Shown here: positions 52,922 through 61,995 of the stretch, piece after piece | Numbering within the stretch: position 1 is the first letter of the stretch | Layout: each line of letters begins with the position of its first letter | The notes under the pieces: generated by a model | The model's input: the letters and a program-made list of their open reading frames with translations, nothing else | What the model was told of the DNA's origin: nothing | Database searches by the model: none | From: VXNJ01 sp965249595 | GTDB lineage: Bacteria > Chloroflexota > UBA11872 > VXNJ01 | DNA length: 64,000 nt | Assembly: GCA_965249595.1 (NCBI GenBank) | Contig: OZ252242.1 | Span: 1,860,001 to 1,924,000 of the forward strand | Direction: 5' to 3' | Made by a program: the position numbers and the translations under genes

Positions 52922-54195
52922 TGCCGATCATTCACTCGATCCATGCCCGCGAAGTGCTCGATTCGCGCGGGCTGCCGACGGTCGAGGTCGATTTGAAATG
53001 CGATGGCGGATTCGGGCGCGCGATCGTCCCGGCCGGTGCCTCGACCGGCACCTTCGAAGCGCATGAATTACGCGACCTGGACCCCGGTCGATACAGTGGG
53101 CGCGGCGTACTGGCGGCAGTGGCCAATGTCAACGGCGAGATCGCGTCCTATGTGATCGGAATGGACTGCGCCGAACAGGACGAGATCGATCAGGCGCTCA
53201 TTAACCTCGACGGCACGAATTCCAAGTCGCGACTGGGGGCCAATGCGCTGCTCGGGGTCTCGTTGGCCTGCGCCCACGCCAGCGCCGATGCCGCTGGCAT
53301 CCCTCTGTACCGGCAAATTGCCCGACCGGGCTTTGCTCCCAGCCTGCCGACGCCGATGATCAACATCATTTCAGGAGGCCTACATGCCGGCGGTCGACTG
53401 GATTTTCAGGATTACCTGGTAGTGCCCGGCGGGGCCAGCTCAATCTCACAGGCCCTTGAATGGGTAGCCGAAATCCGGGCCGCCGGGGCCACCTTGCTGG
53501 AAGAGGGTGGGCACAGCCTGCTATTGGCCGACGAAGGTGGATTCGGGCCGCGATTGCCGGACAATCGGGCCGCGATCGCCCTGTTGGTGGAGGCGATTGG
53601 ACGAGCCGGCCTTACACCCGGGTCGCAGGTTGCCATCGCCATCGACGTGGCAGCCCAGCATTTTGCCAGCACCGACGGATATCGCCTCGCCGCCGAGGAT
53701 CGCGACATATCAACCGCCGGCATGATCGAGATGCTCTCGCGATTGGTTGAAGAGTTCCCAATAATCTCGATCGAGGACGGTTTGGCCGAAGACGATTGGG
53801 ATGGTTGGGCCCAGCTCAATTCGGCCCTGGCCCCGATCCAGGTTCTCGGTGACGACCTCTTTACAACGAATCTGGCCCGCTTGGAGCGAGGTATCGCCAA
53901 TGCGGCGGCCAACGCGATTCTGATCAAGGTCAATCAGATCGGCACCCTCACCGAAGCCCTCTTAGCACTGCGCCGGGCCCAGGCTGCGGATTTCGCTACG
54001 GTTGTCTCGGCCCGATCTGGCGAGACCGAAGACAGCACCATCGCTGATATCGCCGTGGCAACCGGCGCCGGCCAAATAAAAATCGGCTCATTGGCTCGTT
54101 CCGAACGCGGCGCCAAATACAACCAGCTGCTACGGATAGAAGAACAGCTAGCCGACGGGCACGGCTACGCCGGTTGGGCGCCGTTCTCGCGCTGA
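52921..54195 (+). CDS. eno: Enolase-family protein with substituted active-site positions
   Basis: 424 residues, full enolase length. Most signature sequence is present: VPAGASTGTFEAHELRD, ADEGGFGP, SIEDGLAEDDWDGW, GDDLFTTN, LIKVNQIGTLTE and QIKIGS. By yeast numbering His159, Glu211, Asp246, Glu295, Asp320, Lys345 and Lys396 are kept. Two positions differ: Glu168 is Asp (FQDYLVV) and His373 is Ala (SARSGETED in place of SHRSGETED). It is either a true enolase of a divergent subfamily (2-phosphoglycerate to phosphoenolpyruvate) or a paralogue with another substrate. Coupled to the APH-type kinase. Confidence 0.82.
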   Translation: MPIIHSIHAREVLDSRGLPTVEVDLKCDGGFGRAIVPAGASTGTFEAHELRDLDPGRYSGRGVLAAVANVNGEIASYVIGMDCAEQDEIDQALINLDGTNSKSRLGANALLGVSLACAHASADAAGIPLYRQIARPGFAPSLPTPMINIISGGLHAGGRLDFQDYLVVPGGASSISQALEWVAEIRAAGATLLEEGGHSLLLADEGGFGPRLPDNRAAIALLVEAIGRAGLTPGSQVAIAIDVAAQHFASTDGYRLAAEDRDISTAGMIEMLSRLVEEFPIISIEDGLAEDDWDGWAQLNSALAPIQVLGDDLFTTNLARLERGIANAAANAILIKVNQIGTLTEALLALRRAQAADFATVVSARSGETEDSTIADIAVATGAGQIKIGSLARSERGAKYNQLLRIEEQLADGHGYAGWAPFSR

Positions 54196-54244
54196 TCGTC
54201 GGTCAAGATTGCTCTTCGGCAATCCCGTTGCCAACGGATGGTAC

Positions 54245-54338
54245 TGGCGGAGGAGGCGGGATTCGAACCCGCGACCCGGCTTTAAACCGGGTAACCGCTT
54301 AGCAGGCGGCCGCACTAGACCAACTATGCGACTCCTCC
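54245..54338 (-). tRNA. tRNA-Ser (anticodon GCT), CCA encoded
   Basis: Acceptor GGAGGAG/CTCCTCC, anticodon stem GCCGC/GCGGT with loop CTGCTAA, long variable arm ACCCGG...CCGGGT, T arm GCGGG TTCGAAT CCCGC, discriminator G followed by CCA in the genome. Reads AGC/AGU. Confidence 0.96.
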
Positions 54339-54356
54339 ATCCCCGATTGCGAGGGG

Positions 54357-54440
54357 CGGAGGGGGTGGGATTCGAACCCACGAACCTCATCGGTTAGTGG
54401 TTTTCAAGACCACCGCCTTAAACCACTCGGCCACCCCTCC
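54357..54440 (-). tRNA. tRNA-Ser (anticodon TGA)
   Basis: Acceptor GGAGGGG/CCCCTCC, anticodon stem GTGGT/ACCAC with loop CTTGAAA, class II variable arm, T arm GTGGG TTCGAAT CCCAC, discriminator G. No CCA encoded, unlike the neighbouring tRNA-Ser 18 bases away. Reads UCN, mainly UCA. Confidence 0.96.
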
Positions 54441-54513
54441 CAAAGGAGCGCCGAGATTATAGGAAAGCACCCACTTGCGTGCCCGCTTTAATTGGCTAGC
54501 GGCGCCGCTTTCC

Positions 54514-55620
54514 TCACCGGCGACGGGCCGCCGCCAAAACCGCCACCGCCCGCTGAACGCGGGCCGATCGGCGGCCACTGGCCAGGATTGTTATCAGGGC
54601 CGACGGTGGTGCGTAGATGGCCGGATCGGTGACCGTGTACAAGACCGCGCCGGTGGCTCCGACGGCGGCGCCCAGGTGAGCCGGTGCCGAATCGTTGGCG
54701 ATAAACAACCCGCCATCTTCAAGCAGCACGGCGAGTTCGTCAAATTCGAGTTGTCCGAGCAAATTGGCGGCCGGATTTCCCAAATTATCAAGAACCTGGG
54801 CCACCGAATCGGTGTCGCTGGCACTGCCAACTAGCACCGGCAGTAATCCGCAGTCGTCGCGGAGGATCCGGGCCACGGCGGCAAACCCGGCCGGGTCCCA
54901 GCGCTTGGCCAACATCCGCGAACCGGCATTGACGCCGCCGCCGGGAGCAACAACCAAGTAGCCGCTTCGTTCGGCGCCCCATTCGCTCAGCAACGAACGC
55001 GCTCGCGCGCGAGACGAGTCAGCGGGTCGATACCAACGCCGAGGAGCGAGCGCCGAAATTCCCACTTTCCGCGCCACATCGAGATAGATTTCGCTTTCGC
55101 GGCGTCGCCGGGCCACCGGGACACGGTGCGTTAGTGAAAAGCCACGTCCGCCGCTGTCTAGGCCAACCCGCAGCGGGATCCGCGCCAGCAGCGGCAGCAG
55201 GGTCATAAGCGGCGATCGGTCCAGCACGAAGGCCGCATCGAATCGACCGTCTCGCAATGTCGCAGCGACGCCAAACAGTTGCTGCAGGCTGTATGCCCCC
55301 GGCGTGCCCACCGGCCCGCAGTCGATAAGCTCATCGACTCCCTCGAGCCCGGCCGCCGCCGGGCTCGACCAGCTCCCCACCAGCATCGTGATCCGGGCCG
55401 AGGGCCAGGCCTGGCGCAGCGAGTACAAAAATGGGCCCGCCATCAGCACGTCGCCCAGTGCTCCAGGTTTTATGACGATGAGCCGGCAGTCGCTAGAGGG
55501 AATTGAAAATCGGCGACGCCGATTACCGATAAAAGGGATCGCCAGCAGGCGGCAGACAATGGTCACCGCCAGGTGCCCGAAGGCGCCGCGCAGACGCCTA
55601 GTCCATGACCTGCTCAGCAC
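54514..55620 (-). CDS. Glycosyltransferase family 9 (heptosyltransferase-like)
   Basis: 368 residues from a GTG at 55620 that overlaps fabZ by 23 bases. KPGALGDVLMAGPFLYSLR is the typical N-terminal acceptor-side motif; VVAPGGGVNAGSRMLAKRW and NDSAPAHLGAAVGA are the nucleotide-sugar motifs of GT9. Such enzymes move heptose from ADP-heptose to lipid or polysaccharide. rfaE1 and rfaE2 in the same window could supply the donor. Confidence 0.82.
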   Translation of the reverse strand: MLSRSWTRRLRGAFGHLAVTIVCRLLAIPFIGNRRRRFSIPSSDCRLIVIKPGALGDVLMAGPFLYSLRQAWPSARITMLVGSWSSPAAAGLEGVDELIDCGPVGTPGAYSLQQLFGVAATLRDGRFDAAFVLDRSPLMTLLPLLARIPLRVGLDSGGRGFSLTHRVPVARRRRESEIYLDVARKVGISALAPRRWYRPADSSRARARSLLSEWGAERSGYLVVAPGGGVNAGSRMLAKRWDPAGFAAVARILRDDCGLLPVLVGSASDTDSVAQVLDNLGNPAANLLGQLEFDELAVLLEDGGLFIANDSAPAHLGAAVGATGAVLYTVTDPAIYAPPSALITILASGRRSARVQRAVAVLAAARRR

Positions 55621-56056
55621 TCACCAACCCGAAAGTGAGTTTGCCGGCAACCGCAATTTGGTCACCGATCTTCGCTTCACCAACGCCGCGCCCCACGCTG
55701 GACCGCAGACGTTCCACCGTAACGGTCAAATTGAGAAGGTCGCCGGGCCGCACGATGCGCCGGAAGCGCAGGCCGTCAATGCCGGCGAATACCACCAACT
55801 TGCCCTCGTTGGCCGGCGCTGACATGGCCAGGCAGGCACCGGTCTGAGCCAGCGCTTCGACCAGGAGCACACCCGGCATGACCGGGTTGCCGGGAAAGTG
55901 GCCTTTGAAGAAATATTCATCCCCGCGGACCCGGTACTGGGCCACCGCGCGACGTCCGGGGTCCAGTTCCAAAAGGCGGTCGAGAAATAGGAATGGGTCG
56001 CGCTGTGGAATCAGGTCCTCGACCGCCGGAAGGTCGAAAGGTGTTGGCTCAGACAT
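55598..56056 (-). CDS. fabZ: 3-hydroxyacyl-ACP dehydratase FabZ
   Basis: 152 residues from the ATG at 56056, which overlaps the xylB stop (ATGTCTGA). The hot-dog fold has PQRDPFLFLDR, and the catalytic His and Glu lie in GHFPGNPVMPGVLLVEALAQ. It dehydrates 3-hydroxyacyl-ACP in fatty acid elongation. It is oddly placed between a sugar kinase and a glycosyltransferase. Confidence 0.93.
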   Translation of the reverse strand: MSEPTPFDLPAVEDLIPQRDPFLFLDRLLELDPGRRAVAQYRVRGDEYFFKGHFPGNPVMPGVLLVEALAQTGACLAMSAPANEGKLVVFAGIDGLRFRRIVRPGDLLNLTVTVERLRSSVGRGVGEAKIGDQIAVAGKLTFGLVSAEQVMD

Positions 56057-57572
56057 GCTGACGGGCCAGCCGGGAGAGGGAATGATTGGGATCGCGCAGG
56101 TGGCCGTAGAGTTCCATGTATTGCTGGTAGTACTGCTTGTAGATCGCAACCTGATCGGATTGCGGTTCGAGCGGCGGCCGGTAGCGCACGCAAGCGGCGA
56201 CCGCCGAGAGTACGTCACTATGGCCGCCGCCAACGACCGAGCCGAGCACCGCGGCACCGAAGGCTGGGCCTTCTTCAGCCTCAACCTGCTGCACCGGACG
56301 GTCGAAGGCGTCGGCCAGCATCTGTTGCCAGAAAGGCGAACGGGCACCGCCGCCGGTGGCGACCACGTTGGTGGTGGACACTCCCAAATCGGCGATCAGG
56401 CGCATGGAATCGCAAAGAGCGAAGGTTATGCCTTCAATCACTGCCCGACTCACATGGGCGAGACCGTGTCGCAAGGTCAATCCGACCAGGGCGCCGCGCG
56501 CATCGGGGTCAATGTGAGGAGTGCGCTCGCCGGCCAGATAGGGCAGGAACACCAGGCCCTCGCTGCCGGGCGGGGCCTTGGCCGCCGCCGCCGTGAGCAA
56601 TTCATAGGCATCGATATCAGTTGGCGGGCGGGCGTCGTAGATCGGGTCAAGCAACAGGTCGCGAAGCCAACGCAAACACATGCCCGCCGAGAGGATCACA
56701 CCCATGTAATGGAATGCCGACGGCACCGAATGGCACATCGTATGGATCCGGCCAGCCGGGTCGGCGACCGGCTGCTCGGCATGGGCAAAGACCACGCCGC
56801 TGGTGCCGATGCTGGCCGATACGACACCGGGGCGAATGATCCCGGTGCCGATGGCGGCGGCCGAATTGTCACCGCCGCCGCCAGCTATCGGGATTCCTGC
56901 CGGCAACCCCAATTCGCGGGCGATCGCCGGCGACACCGTGCCGGTGGCGGCCGGCCCCTCGAAGACTTCCGGCAACCAGCGGCGAGGTATGTCAAATGCA
57001 TCGAGCAATTCGGCTGACCAGTCGCGCCCTGCCACATCCAATAACAAAACACCGGAAGCATCGGCAACATCGGTGGCGCGGTCACCGGAAAGGCGGAATC
57101 GAATGTAATCCTTGGGCAGCAGGACCGTATGCAGGCGGGCAAAATTTTCGGGCTCGTTGTCGCGCAGCCAGAGAATCTTGGGGGCCTGAAATCCGGTAAT
57201 GGGCGGGCTCAGCGCAATGTCGCGCAGTTGACGGCCGGCGACTTGCTCCATCGCTTCCACTTGAGCGGCGGTGCGTTGGTCATTCCACAGCGGGGCCGGA
57301 CGGATAACGCGGTCCTGGCGGTCCAGGAAAACCGCCCCGTGCATTTGACCGGTCAAACCTATTCCCCTGGCTTCGGCGAGGTTCAGTCGTCCTCCAAGGG
57401 CCAGGCAGGCCCGTCGGACCGAATCCCACCAATCGGTGGGATTCTGCTCGGTCCACCCAGGTTGGGGCGTGCTCAGCGGGTGCTCGCTGGCGGCTGTTCC
57501 CAATATGTTGCCGTCATCGTCGATGGCGATAACGCGGCTGCCTTGGGTACCGACATCCATCCCCAAATACAT
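56049..57572 (-). CDS. xylB: Xylulokinase (FGGY family)
   Basis: 507 residues from the ATG at 57572, preceded by AGGATGG. N-terminal MDVGTQGSRVIAID, then TGQMHGAVFLD, GGGGDNSAAAIGTGI and C-terminal VVATGGGARSPFWQQMLAD follow XylB. It phosphorylates D-xylulose (or a related ketose) with ATP. The product would enter the pentose phosphate route used by transketolase. First gene of the xylB-fabZ-GT9 overlap series. Confidence 0.9.
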   Translation of the reverse strand: MYLGMDVGTQGSRVIAIDDDGNILGTAASEHPLSTPQPGWTEQNPTDWWDSVRRACLALGGRLNLAEARGIGLTGQMHGAVFLDRQDRVIRPAPLWNDQRTAAQVEAMEQVAGRQLRDIALSPPITGFQAPKILWLRDNEPENFARLHTVLLPKDYIRFRLSGDRATDVADASGVLLLDVAGRDWSAELLDAFDIPRRWLPEVFEGPAATGTVSPAIARELGLPAGIPIAGGGGDNSAAAIGTGIIRPGVVSASIGTSGVVFAHAEQPVADPAGRIHTMCHSVPSAFHYMGVILSAGMCLRWLRDLLLDPIYDARPPTDIDAYELLTAAAAKAPPGSEGLVFLPYLAGERTPHIDPDARGALVGLTLRHGLAHVSRAVIEGITFALCDSMRLIADLGVSTTNVVATGGGARSPFWQQMLADAFDRPVQQVEAEEGPAFGAAVLGSVVGGGHSDVLSAVAACVRYRPPLEPQSDQVAIYKQYYQQYMELYGHLRDPNHSLSRLARQHV

Positions 57573-57694
57573 AGCGACCATCCTGAATATTGAATCGGCT
57601 CTAGGACCTGAGCTTCAAGTTTGCCAGCGACCGTTAGTCGACACCGGGATAATCTCGTCGCCAGCTTGGAAAAATAACCAGAAAGTCGCCCGCC

Positions 57695-58558
57695 TTGCCA
57701 GAGGATGCCTCGTTACCGCGACTTTTGGCGCTCGACATTGACGGCACGCTGCTGCCCAGCGGCGGGCAAATATCAGACCGTACCATCAGGGCCGTTCGCG
57801 CCGCCGAGGCGGCCGGCATCGTGATCGTTATCGCCACCGGCCGGCGTTGGCGTACCGCCAGGATGGTTTTGGAGCCGCTTGGGGCCGGCCAATACCTGAT
57901 CGGGAGTTCGGGCGCCCTGGTGCGCGAGATAGCCGACCTCGACAAACCAAAGATCATCCGCCGCCGCTACATGACCCATGCCGACGCATTGGCGGTATGC
58001 CGCGCCGCACTGGCCCTTGACCTCACGCCGGTTTGGTTCGACACGCCAGATCGAACCCGCCGGCTGTTTGTTTTCGGCCAAATCGAAGGCAATTCGCAGT
58101 TGGAGATTTATTCGCGATCCAATCCCGACGCGTTCGTGGAGAGAACTACGTTCGACGGACTGGGCGATGCGCTGGAAATTGTTTGCTTTGGTCGTTCTGC
58201 CCAACTTGGTGCGCTGGCCCGGCAAGTCGGCGGTTGGGAGCGGCGGCCGGCGCGGGCTATGACCTGGAACAGTGCCCGTTACTTGGGGACGGTGCTCGAA
58301 ATAATCGCCGCCGACGCCTCCAAGGGCGCCGCTCTGGCCTGGCTGAGTGCTCGACTGGGTATCGATCGAAGCGATACCGTCGCCGTTGGTGACGACATCA
58401 ATGACCTGGAGATGCTCAACTGGGCCGGTCGCGCCTGGGGCATAGAGGGTGGCGCCGGGCCGATATTGGAGGTTGTCGACGGAGTACTCCCGCCACCGCA
58501 ACGGGAGGGCGTGGCCGATCTGATCGAGGGCTGGCTAGCAGCGTCCTATCACTCCTAA
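57695..58558 (+). CDS. HAD-superfamily phosphatase (Cof-type)
   Basis: 287 residues from a TTG start. Motif I LDIDGTLLPSGG (nucleophile Asp), motif II around VIVIATGRR, Lys in ASKGAALAWL and motif IV VAVGDDINDLEML. Cof-type HADs dephosphorylate sugar phosphates, phosphoglycolate or flavin mononucleotide. The substrate is not readable. Divergent from xylB. Confidence 0.85.
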   Translation: MPEDASLPRLLALDIDGTLLPSGGQISDRTIRAVRAAEAAGIVIVIATGRRWRTARMVLEPLGAGQYLIGSSGALVREIADLDKPKIIRRRYMTHADALAVCRAALALDLTPVWFDTPDRTRRLFVFGQIEGNSQLEIYSRSNPDAFVERTTFDGLGDALEIVCFGRSAQLGALARQVGGWERRPARAMTWNSARYLGTVLEIIAADASKGAALAWLSARLGIDRSDTVAVGDDINDLEMLNWAGRAWGIEGGAGPILEVVDGVLPPPQREGVADLIEGWLAASYHS

Positions 58559-58570
58559 AATTCCACGCCG

Positions 58571-58642
58571 GCCGACGTGGCTCAATGGTAGAGCGGGGCT
58601 TTCGTAAAGCTCAGGTTGTGGGTTCGACTCCCACCGTCGGCT
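58571..58642 (+). tRNA. tRNA-Thr (anticodon CGT)
   Basis: 72-base cloverleaf: acceptor GCCGACG/CGTCGGC, D arm GCTCAATGGTAGAGC, anticodon stem GGGCT/AGCTC with loop TTCGTAA, T arm GTGGG TTCGACT CCCAC, discriminator T. CCA not encoded. Reads ACG. The 236 bases after it up to the SDR gene show no gene. Confidence 0.95.
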
Positions 58643-58878
58643 CCCGGCTCCGGTGCCGTCCCTGCGCCGGCCTACAGCTGGCCTGCGGAGATGACGCGCT
58701 GTTGGGCGGCGGCCGGGGTGCGGCTCAGGAAAGGCTAACGATGAACGTTTTGAACGGGCCGAGTGGTCGACCACCTGGCGGCCCATCCGCCAGCGAAAAA
58801 TTCCAATGGCCAGAATTGCACGGCTTACTCTGGCCTGTAACCCGACCAACTTCCCTCGCCTAAAGGACGACCTTAGGG

Positions 58879-59673
58879 ATGGCAAATCCAAGCATGAAGC
58901 AATGGGCGGTTGTCCTGGGCGTTTCGTCGGGATTCGGCGCCGCCACCGCCAAGCGATTGGCAAGCGACGGCATCAACATTTTTGGCTTTCACCTCGATCG
59001 TCGATCTACCATGGCCGAGGTGGAGGCAGTCAAGTCAGAAATTGAAGCCGAGGGCGTTCAAGCCGAGTTTTTCAACGCCAATGCGGCCGACGAATCGGTT
59101 CGCGAATCTTCCATTGCCAAGATGGCCACGATCGCCGAAGGCGGTTCGGTCAAGGTGATGCTGCACTCGCTGGCGTTTGGAAACCTTTTGCCCTATTTCC
59201 CTGATGACCACGGGCGCTCCGTCAATCAGCGGCAGTTGGAAATGACATTCGATGTGATGGCCCATAGCCTGGTGTATTGGACCCGCGGGTTGATCAATTC
59301 GTCTTTGATGGGTCAAGGCGGCCGGGTATTCGCGATGACCTCGGCCGGGTCAACCCGTATCTGGCCCCACTACGGATCGGTCGGCCCGGTAAAGTCGGCC
59401 CTCGAGGCCCACACTCGACGACTGGCTTTCGAATGTGGCCCGTTTGGAATCACCGTCAATGCGATCCGGGCCGGCGTCACCCACACCCCGGCGTTGGAAA
59501 AAATTCGCGGTTTCGAAGAATTGATGGAGCGCTCCTCCAGTCTCAATCCCGGTGGACGCCTCACTACCCCGGAGGATGTCGCCGAGGCTATTTCGCTACT
59601 CTGCGATGACCGGTCCCACTGGATCACCGGCAATGTCATCGGCGTCGATGGCGGCGAGGATCTGATGGGGTAA
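58879..59673 (+). CDS. Enoyl-ACP reductase-like SDR (FabI/FabL type)
   Basis: 264 residues; AGGA upstream of the ATG. GVSSGFGAATAKRLA binds the cofactor, and MLHSLAFGNLLPY resembles FabL. The catalytic Tyr and Lys are separated by six residues (YGSVGPVKSA), as in enoyl-ACP reductases and unlike classical SDRs. The end IGVDGGEDLMG is typical. A fatty acid synthesis role is likely, which fabZ in the window supports, but other enoyl or ketone reductases are possible. Confidence 0.7.
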   Translation: MANPSMKQWAVVLGVSSGFGAATAKRLASDGINIFGFHLDRRSTMAEVEAVKSEIEAEGVQAEFFNANAADESVRESSIAKMATIAEGGSVKVMLHSLAFGNLLPYFPDDHGRSVNQRQLEMTFDVMAHSLVYWTRGLINSSLMGQGGRVFAMTSAGSTRIWPHYGSVGPVKSALEAHTRRLAFECGPFGITVNAIRAGVTHTPALEKIRGFEELMERSSSLNPGGRLTTPEDVAEAISLLCDDRSHWITGNVIGVDGGEDLMG

Positions 59674-59700
59674 TTTGGCCGGGCTAACAACCCGGTAACG

Positions 59701-60660
59701 CTACAACCAGGGCGCGTAATGATCTCTCGGCGCACGTTCAACGGCGCTGGCTAAGCGAGAATCCGCTTCAATTTGGGCCACCAGCTGGTCCGGCCCTTCG
59801 AAGCGCTGCACCGGCCGCAGAAACCGTTCCAGGAAAACCCGCAGCGGCGATCCCGCCAGGTCGCCTTCGAATTCGAAAATGTGAACTTCCAGCAGGCGGG
59901 CGTGACTGTCAAATGTTGGGCGTGGGCCCAGATTTGCCACCGCGGGGCGCAAATCAAATTCACCAGGCAGCAGAGCCGAGACCGCGTACACGCCGTCGGG
60001 CGGGAACTGCAAAGCCGAATCCGGGATGATGTTGGCGGTCGGGAACCCCAGCTGCGAACCACGACCCTGGCCACGGCGAACGATCCCGCCAACACTATGA
60101 TGTCTCCCTGAAATCTCGCCAAATGCGTCAAGTCGGCCGGCCGCCAGTGTCGACCGCAGATTTCGGGTGTTTAGCTCTTCAGACCCCGATGCGATTGGTA
60201 CCGAAATCAATTCAACGCCCAATTGCCGACAGATGGCCCCGATCTCAGTTATCCCGGCTGCCCCGCCGCGGCCGATGCGGGTATTTAGTCCGGCCACCAA
60301 TAATTCCATGCCCGCTTTTTTGGCCAGGTCGCCCAGAAACCGGGCCGCCGGCTGGGCGGCCAGCTCTTGGTCGAAATTGAGCATCTTGACGTTGTCGACC
60401 GGCAGCTGGGCGAGCAGATCGAGACGGTCGGATGGTGAATTGATGGCGGTTGGTTGAGACCCGGGGGCAAGGACCGCCAAAGGATGCGGATCCAAGGCTA
60501 CCACGACGCTTTCGAGGCCCGCTGCGGCCGCCCTCGACGAGAGCACCGACAGCAATCGACGATGGCCCTTGTGGACTCCGTCAAACTTGCCAATTGACAC
60601 TGCCAGGCGACCCACCGGCAACGGATCAGACCGTCGCCAAATGCGGGCGCCGGATCCCAT
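59701..60660 (-). CDS. ribF: Bifunctional riboflavin kinase/FAD synthetase
   Basis: 319 residues. The nucleotidyltransferase half starts with SIGKFDGVHKGHRRLL (HxGH-type motif) and NTRIGRGGAAG; the kinase half has RGQGRGSQLGFPTANI and ANLGPRPTFD. It makes FMN and FAD. The ATG directly follows the truB stop (TAAATG). Confidence 0.94.
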   Translation of the reverse strand: MGSGARIWRRSDPLPVGRLAVSIGKFDGVHKGHRRLLSVLSSRAAAAGLESVVVALDPHPLAVLAPGSQPTAINSPSDRLDLLAQLPVDNVKMLNFDQELAAQPAARFLGDLAKKAGMELLVAGLNTRIGRGGAAGITEIGAICRQLGVELISVPIASGSEELNTRNLRSTLAAGRLDAFGEISGRHHSVGGIVRRGQGRGSQLGFPTANIIPDSALQFPPDGVYAVSALLPGEFDLRPAVANLGPRPTFDSHARLLEVHIFEFEGDLAGSPLRVFLERFLRPVQRFEGPDQLVAQIEADSRLASAVERAPRDHYAPWL

Positions 60661-61608
60661 TTAAGCCGCTTCCAATACCCGGCGCGGATGCAGCAGTCCG
60701 TCTGCGGTTAATTCACCCAACCCCAAAAAGCGCCCATCGATCGCATACACGCGACGGCGGCCGGGAGGGCCAGCGATAGTTGAGCGGGCGCCATTGCTAA
60801 ATCGCGCGCTGAGCTCATCGTCGAGCAGGATTGGGGCGATCGGCCCCAAAACGCTATCCGGCGCGAAAACGACGTGGGCCAGCGAATCTGCCTTGGCCAG
60901 GGCCACGGCCTGCTCAAGTCGGACCGCCTCGGTCAATCCAAATGGGCCGCTGTGAGTTCGCAGCAATCCGGCCAGACAGGCACAGGTGCCAAGCGCTTCA
61001 CCGAGATCACGGGCAATGGACCGGATGTATGTCCCGGCCGAACAACTCACGTCAATGGCGGCCACCAGTCGGCCAGCGGGATCGGGCACCGCCAGTCCGG
61101 CGCCGGCCAGGGCCGACCGTGGCCAGTAGCTAAAATCCGGCGCAGATATTGAATGAACGATAACCGGGCGTGCTTTGAGCACCGGCGCCGAGCCGGCCCG
61201 GGCCAGGTCATAAGCTCGCTGTCCTGCGACGTGAACCGCCGAATAGGCGGGCGGGATTTGCGAAATCGCTCCGGAAAACCGCGAGAGCGCAGCGCGCACT
61301 TGCCATGGCGCCGGGGTGACAGGGCTGCTAGCCGAAATACGCCCACCCAGATCGTCGGTATCGGTGCCGATCCCAAACAGCACAAATGCCAAATAGCGCT
61401 TGGGCAACTCGTGCAATTGTTCGGTTAACCGGGCAGCCGGACCGACCGCGATCGGCAATACGCCTTCCGCCAACGGGTCGAGCGTCCCGCAATGCCCGAT
61501 CCGCTTGAATCGCCCGGCCCGCTTGAGTTGTCGCACCACTTCGGTTGATGTGAGCCCACGTGGTTTGTAGATGGGCAGGAAGAATGATGCTGGATAGCTA
61601 TCGTTCAC
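60661..61608 (-). CDS. truB: tRNA pseudouridine-55 synthase
   Basis: 315 residues from the GTG at 61608, which overlaps rbfA by 11 bases. The catalytic Asp is in HCGTLDPLAEGVLP; YKPRGLTSTEVVR and SCSAGTYIRSIARDLG are also typical. It forms pseudouridine at position 55 of tRNA. Confidence 0.95.
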   Translation of the reverse strand: MNDSYPASFFLPIYKPRGLTSTEVVRQLKRAGRFKRIGHCGTLDPLAEGVLPIAVGPAARLTEQLHELPKRYLAFVLFGIGTDTDDLGGRISASSPVTPAPWQVRAALSRFSGAISQIPPAYSAVHVAGQRAYDLARAGSAPVLKARPVIVHSISAPDFSYWPRSALAGAGLAVPDPAGRLVAAIDVSCSAGTYIRSIARDLGEALGTCACLAGLLRTHSGPFGLTEAVRLEQAVALAKADSLAHVVFAPDSVLGPIAPILLDDELSARFSNGARSTIAGPPGRRRVYAIDGRFLGLGELTADGLLHPRRVLEAA

Positions 61609-61975
61609 CGGAATCGGAATCGTTGGCGGGGTCGGAATCAATATCCAATTTTGAAAGCAGCTCGATTACATCCATGCCGGTCCAGTAACCACGGTCGGGG
61701 CGAAGATCGAGTTCGGGTACCACGCGCAGGGCCAGTACCCGACCCAGTCGAAAACGCAAGAATCCCTTTGCCTTCTGCATTGCCCGATGGAGGCCATCGA
61801 GGTCTTCGGTGTCAATCGAGGCCCCGTACAGAACACGGGCGTGTTTGAGGTCCTGCGAGACGGTCACCTGGGTAATTAAGACCTTGGCCAGGCGGGGATC
61901 GCGAACCTCGTGGGCTAGGATCTGCCCCAATTCACGGGCCAATTGCGAGGCGATTTTTTCAGATCGGTAGGCCAT
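61598..61975 (-). CDS. rbfA: Ribosome-binding factor A
   Basis: 125 residues from the ATG at 61975 (AYRSEKIASQLARELGQIL); the longer ORF overlaps infB. The KH-like core has DPRLAKVLITQVTVSQDLKH. It helps mature the 30S subunit. Twenty bases after infB in the standard infB-rbfA-truB order. Confidence 0.94.
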   Translation of the reverse strand: MAYRSEKIASQLARELGQILAHEVRDPRLAKVLITQVTVSQDLKHARVLYGASIDTEDLDGLHRAMQKAKGFLRFRLGRVLALRVVPELDLRPDRGYWTGMDVIELLSKLDIDSDPANDSDSGER

Positions 61976-61995
61976 GCCCGGGGGCGACCGGGTGA

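Noticed and set aside
55598..56347. 249-residue version of FabZ
   Set aside because: The first 97 codons overlap xylB out of frame; the ATG at 56056 gives the normal FabZ length.
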